Positions 30,512 to 31,013 of a DNA stretch of 31,013 nucleotides are shown in pieces. The notes under the pieces were generated by a model. That model ran no database searches. It was not told the DNA's origin and was given only the letters and a program-made list of their open reading frames with translations. Source of the stretch: DASXMT01 sp035552655 (GTDB lineage: Bacteria > Actinomycetota > Acidimicrobiia > Acidimicrobiales > RAAP-2); assembly GCA_035552655.1 (NCBI GenBank), contig DASZLD010000132.1:1-31013 (forward strand), written 5' to 3'. The position numbers and the translations under genes are program-made. How positions within the stretch are numbered: position 1 is the first letter of the stretch; the number at the start of each line of letters is the position of its first letter.

Positions 30512-31013
30512 AGGTGACCAAGCACCAGCGGCAACACCGCATCACCAAGCTCTTGGAGACGAGAGCGGTGGGCAGCCAGACCCATCTGGTCGAGCTCCTG
30601 GCAGGCGAGGGGATCGAGGCTACCCAGGCCACCGTGTCGCGGGATCTCGAGGAGCTGGGTGCGCTCAAGGTCCGCCTGCCTGGCGGGGACACGGCCTATG
30701 CCTTGCCCGAGCTGCCCTCCCACCAGGTGGCGCCAGAGGACCACCTCCGGCGGATCCTGGGCGAATGGGTGGTGGAGGCGGCCTTCTCGGGCAACCTGGT
30801 AGTACTGCGGACGCCGCCGGGCTCGGCTCACGTCGTGGGATCCGCCCTCGACCGGAGCGGGTTTCCCGGGGTCATCGGCACCGTCGCCGGTGATGACACC
30901 GTGCTGGTGGTGGCGGCCGAGGTAGCCGGGGGAGCCGGGGTCGCCGCCCGTCTCGCCGCCGTGTCGGGATTGGAGGCACTGTCCGGTCCGGCCGGCGCCA
31001 TGCTGCCCGACAA
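30508..31013 (+). CDS. argR: Arginine repressor, truncated by the window edge
   Basis: Arginine-responsive DNA-binding hexamer that controls arg genes. The N-terminal winged helix reads HRITKLLETRAVGSQTHLVE and IEATQATVSRDLEELGALKV, the typical SQ..L...G...TQATVSRDL signature. The C-terminal oligomerization and arginine-binding domain shows LRTPPGSAHVVGSALD and VIGTVAGDDTVLVV. 168 codons are visible without a stop, already as long as a usual ArgR (150-170), so a short extra tail is likely. ATG 30508 overlaps the argF stop. The expected target is the operator before argC. Confidence 0.94.
   Translation, partial: MKVTKHQRQHRITKLLETRAVGSQTHLVELLAGEGIEATQATVSRDLEELGALKVRLPGGDTAYALPELPSHQVAPEDHLRRILGEWVVEAAFSGNLVVLRTPPGSAHVVGSALDRSGFPGVIGTVAGDDTVLVVAAEVAGGAGVAARLAAVSGLEALSGPAGAMLPD

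Overview
This is a high-GC, strongly G/C-ending-codon stretch of an actinobacterial chromosome. Three things suggest an actinobacterium: an actinobacterial-type integration host factor beside gmk and rpoZ, a PriA that has lost its ATPase motifs, and the order gmk-rpoZ-coaBC-metK-priA-def-fmt. Gene content, fused proteins and Ala/Pro/Gly-rich tails suggest a member of Acidimicrobiia, but that is inference. Nearly all of the window is core metabolism and translation; I see no tRNA, rRNA, insertion sequence, prophage or CRISPR array.

Layout. Bases 1-2447 (minus): 5-oxoprolinase genes, pxpA followed by a fused pxpB-pxpC that runs off the left edge. Bases 2499-10908 (plus): mihF, gmk, rpoZ, coaBC, metK, priA, def, fmt, rpe. 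Bases 10905-14286: riboflavin genes ribD, ribBA, ribH, with no ribE. Then hisG and a small cold-shock-like gene. Bases 15497-17874 (minus): an MFS transporter and a DUF1844-like gene. Bases 17982-24146 (plus): structured leader, infC, rpmI, rplT, a SpoU/TrmH-type RNA methyltransferase, pheS, pheT. Bases 24245-24709 (minus): an unrecognised small protein. Bases 24932 to the right edge (plus): arginine operon argC-argJ-argB-argD-argF-argR behind a probable ArgR operator; argR is cut by the edge.

Genes are packed with 4-base stop/start overlaps (ATGA, GTGA, and apparently CTGA). Many free-standing genes have a TANNNT hexamer 6-8 bases before the ATG, the layout of leaderless mRNAs. Several genes lack a usable ATG/GTG/TTG: infC probably starts at ATA, gmk at CTG, priA and the methyltransferase at CTG.

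The most unusual signal is at gene junctions. At hisG/csd, argC/argJ and argB/argD, short tandem duplications with unit lengths of 17, 35 and 56 bases (all 3n-1) each rebuild a stop/start overlap. The result is a chain of very short ORFs of 5, 12 or 19 codons linking the stop of one gene to the start of the next. Upstream ORFs of 17 and 23 codons also end on the start codons of metK and argC. In-frame duplications are common too: the ribD N-terminus, fmt insert, MFS N-terminus, and argF and methyltransferase tails.
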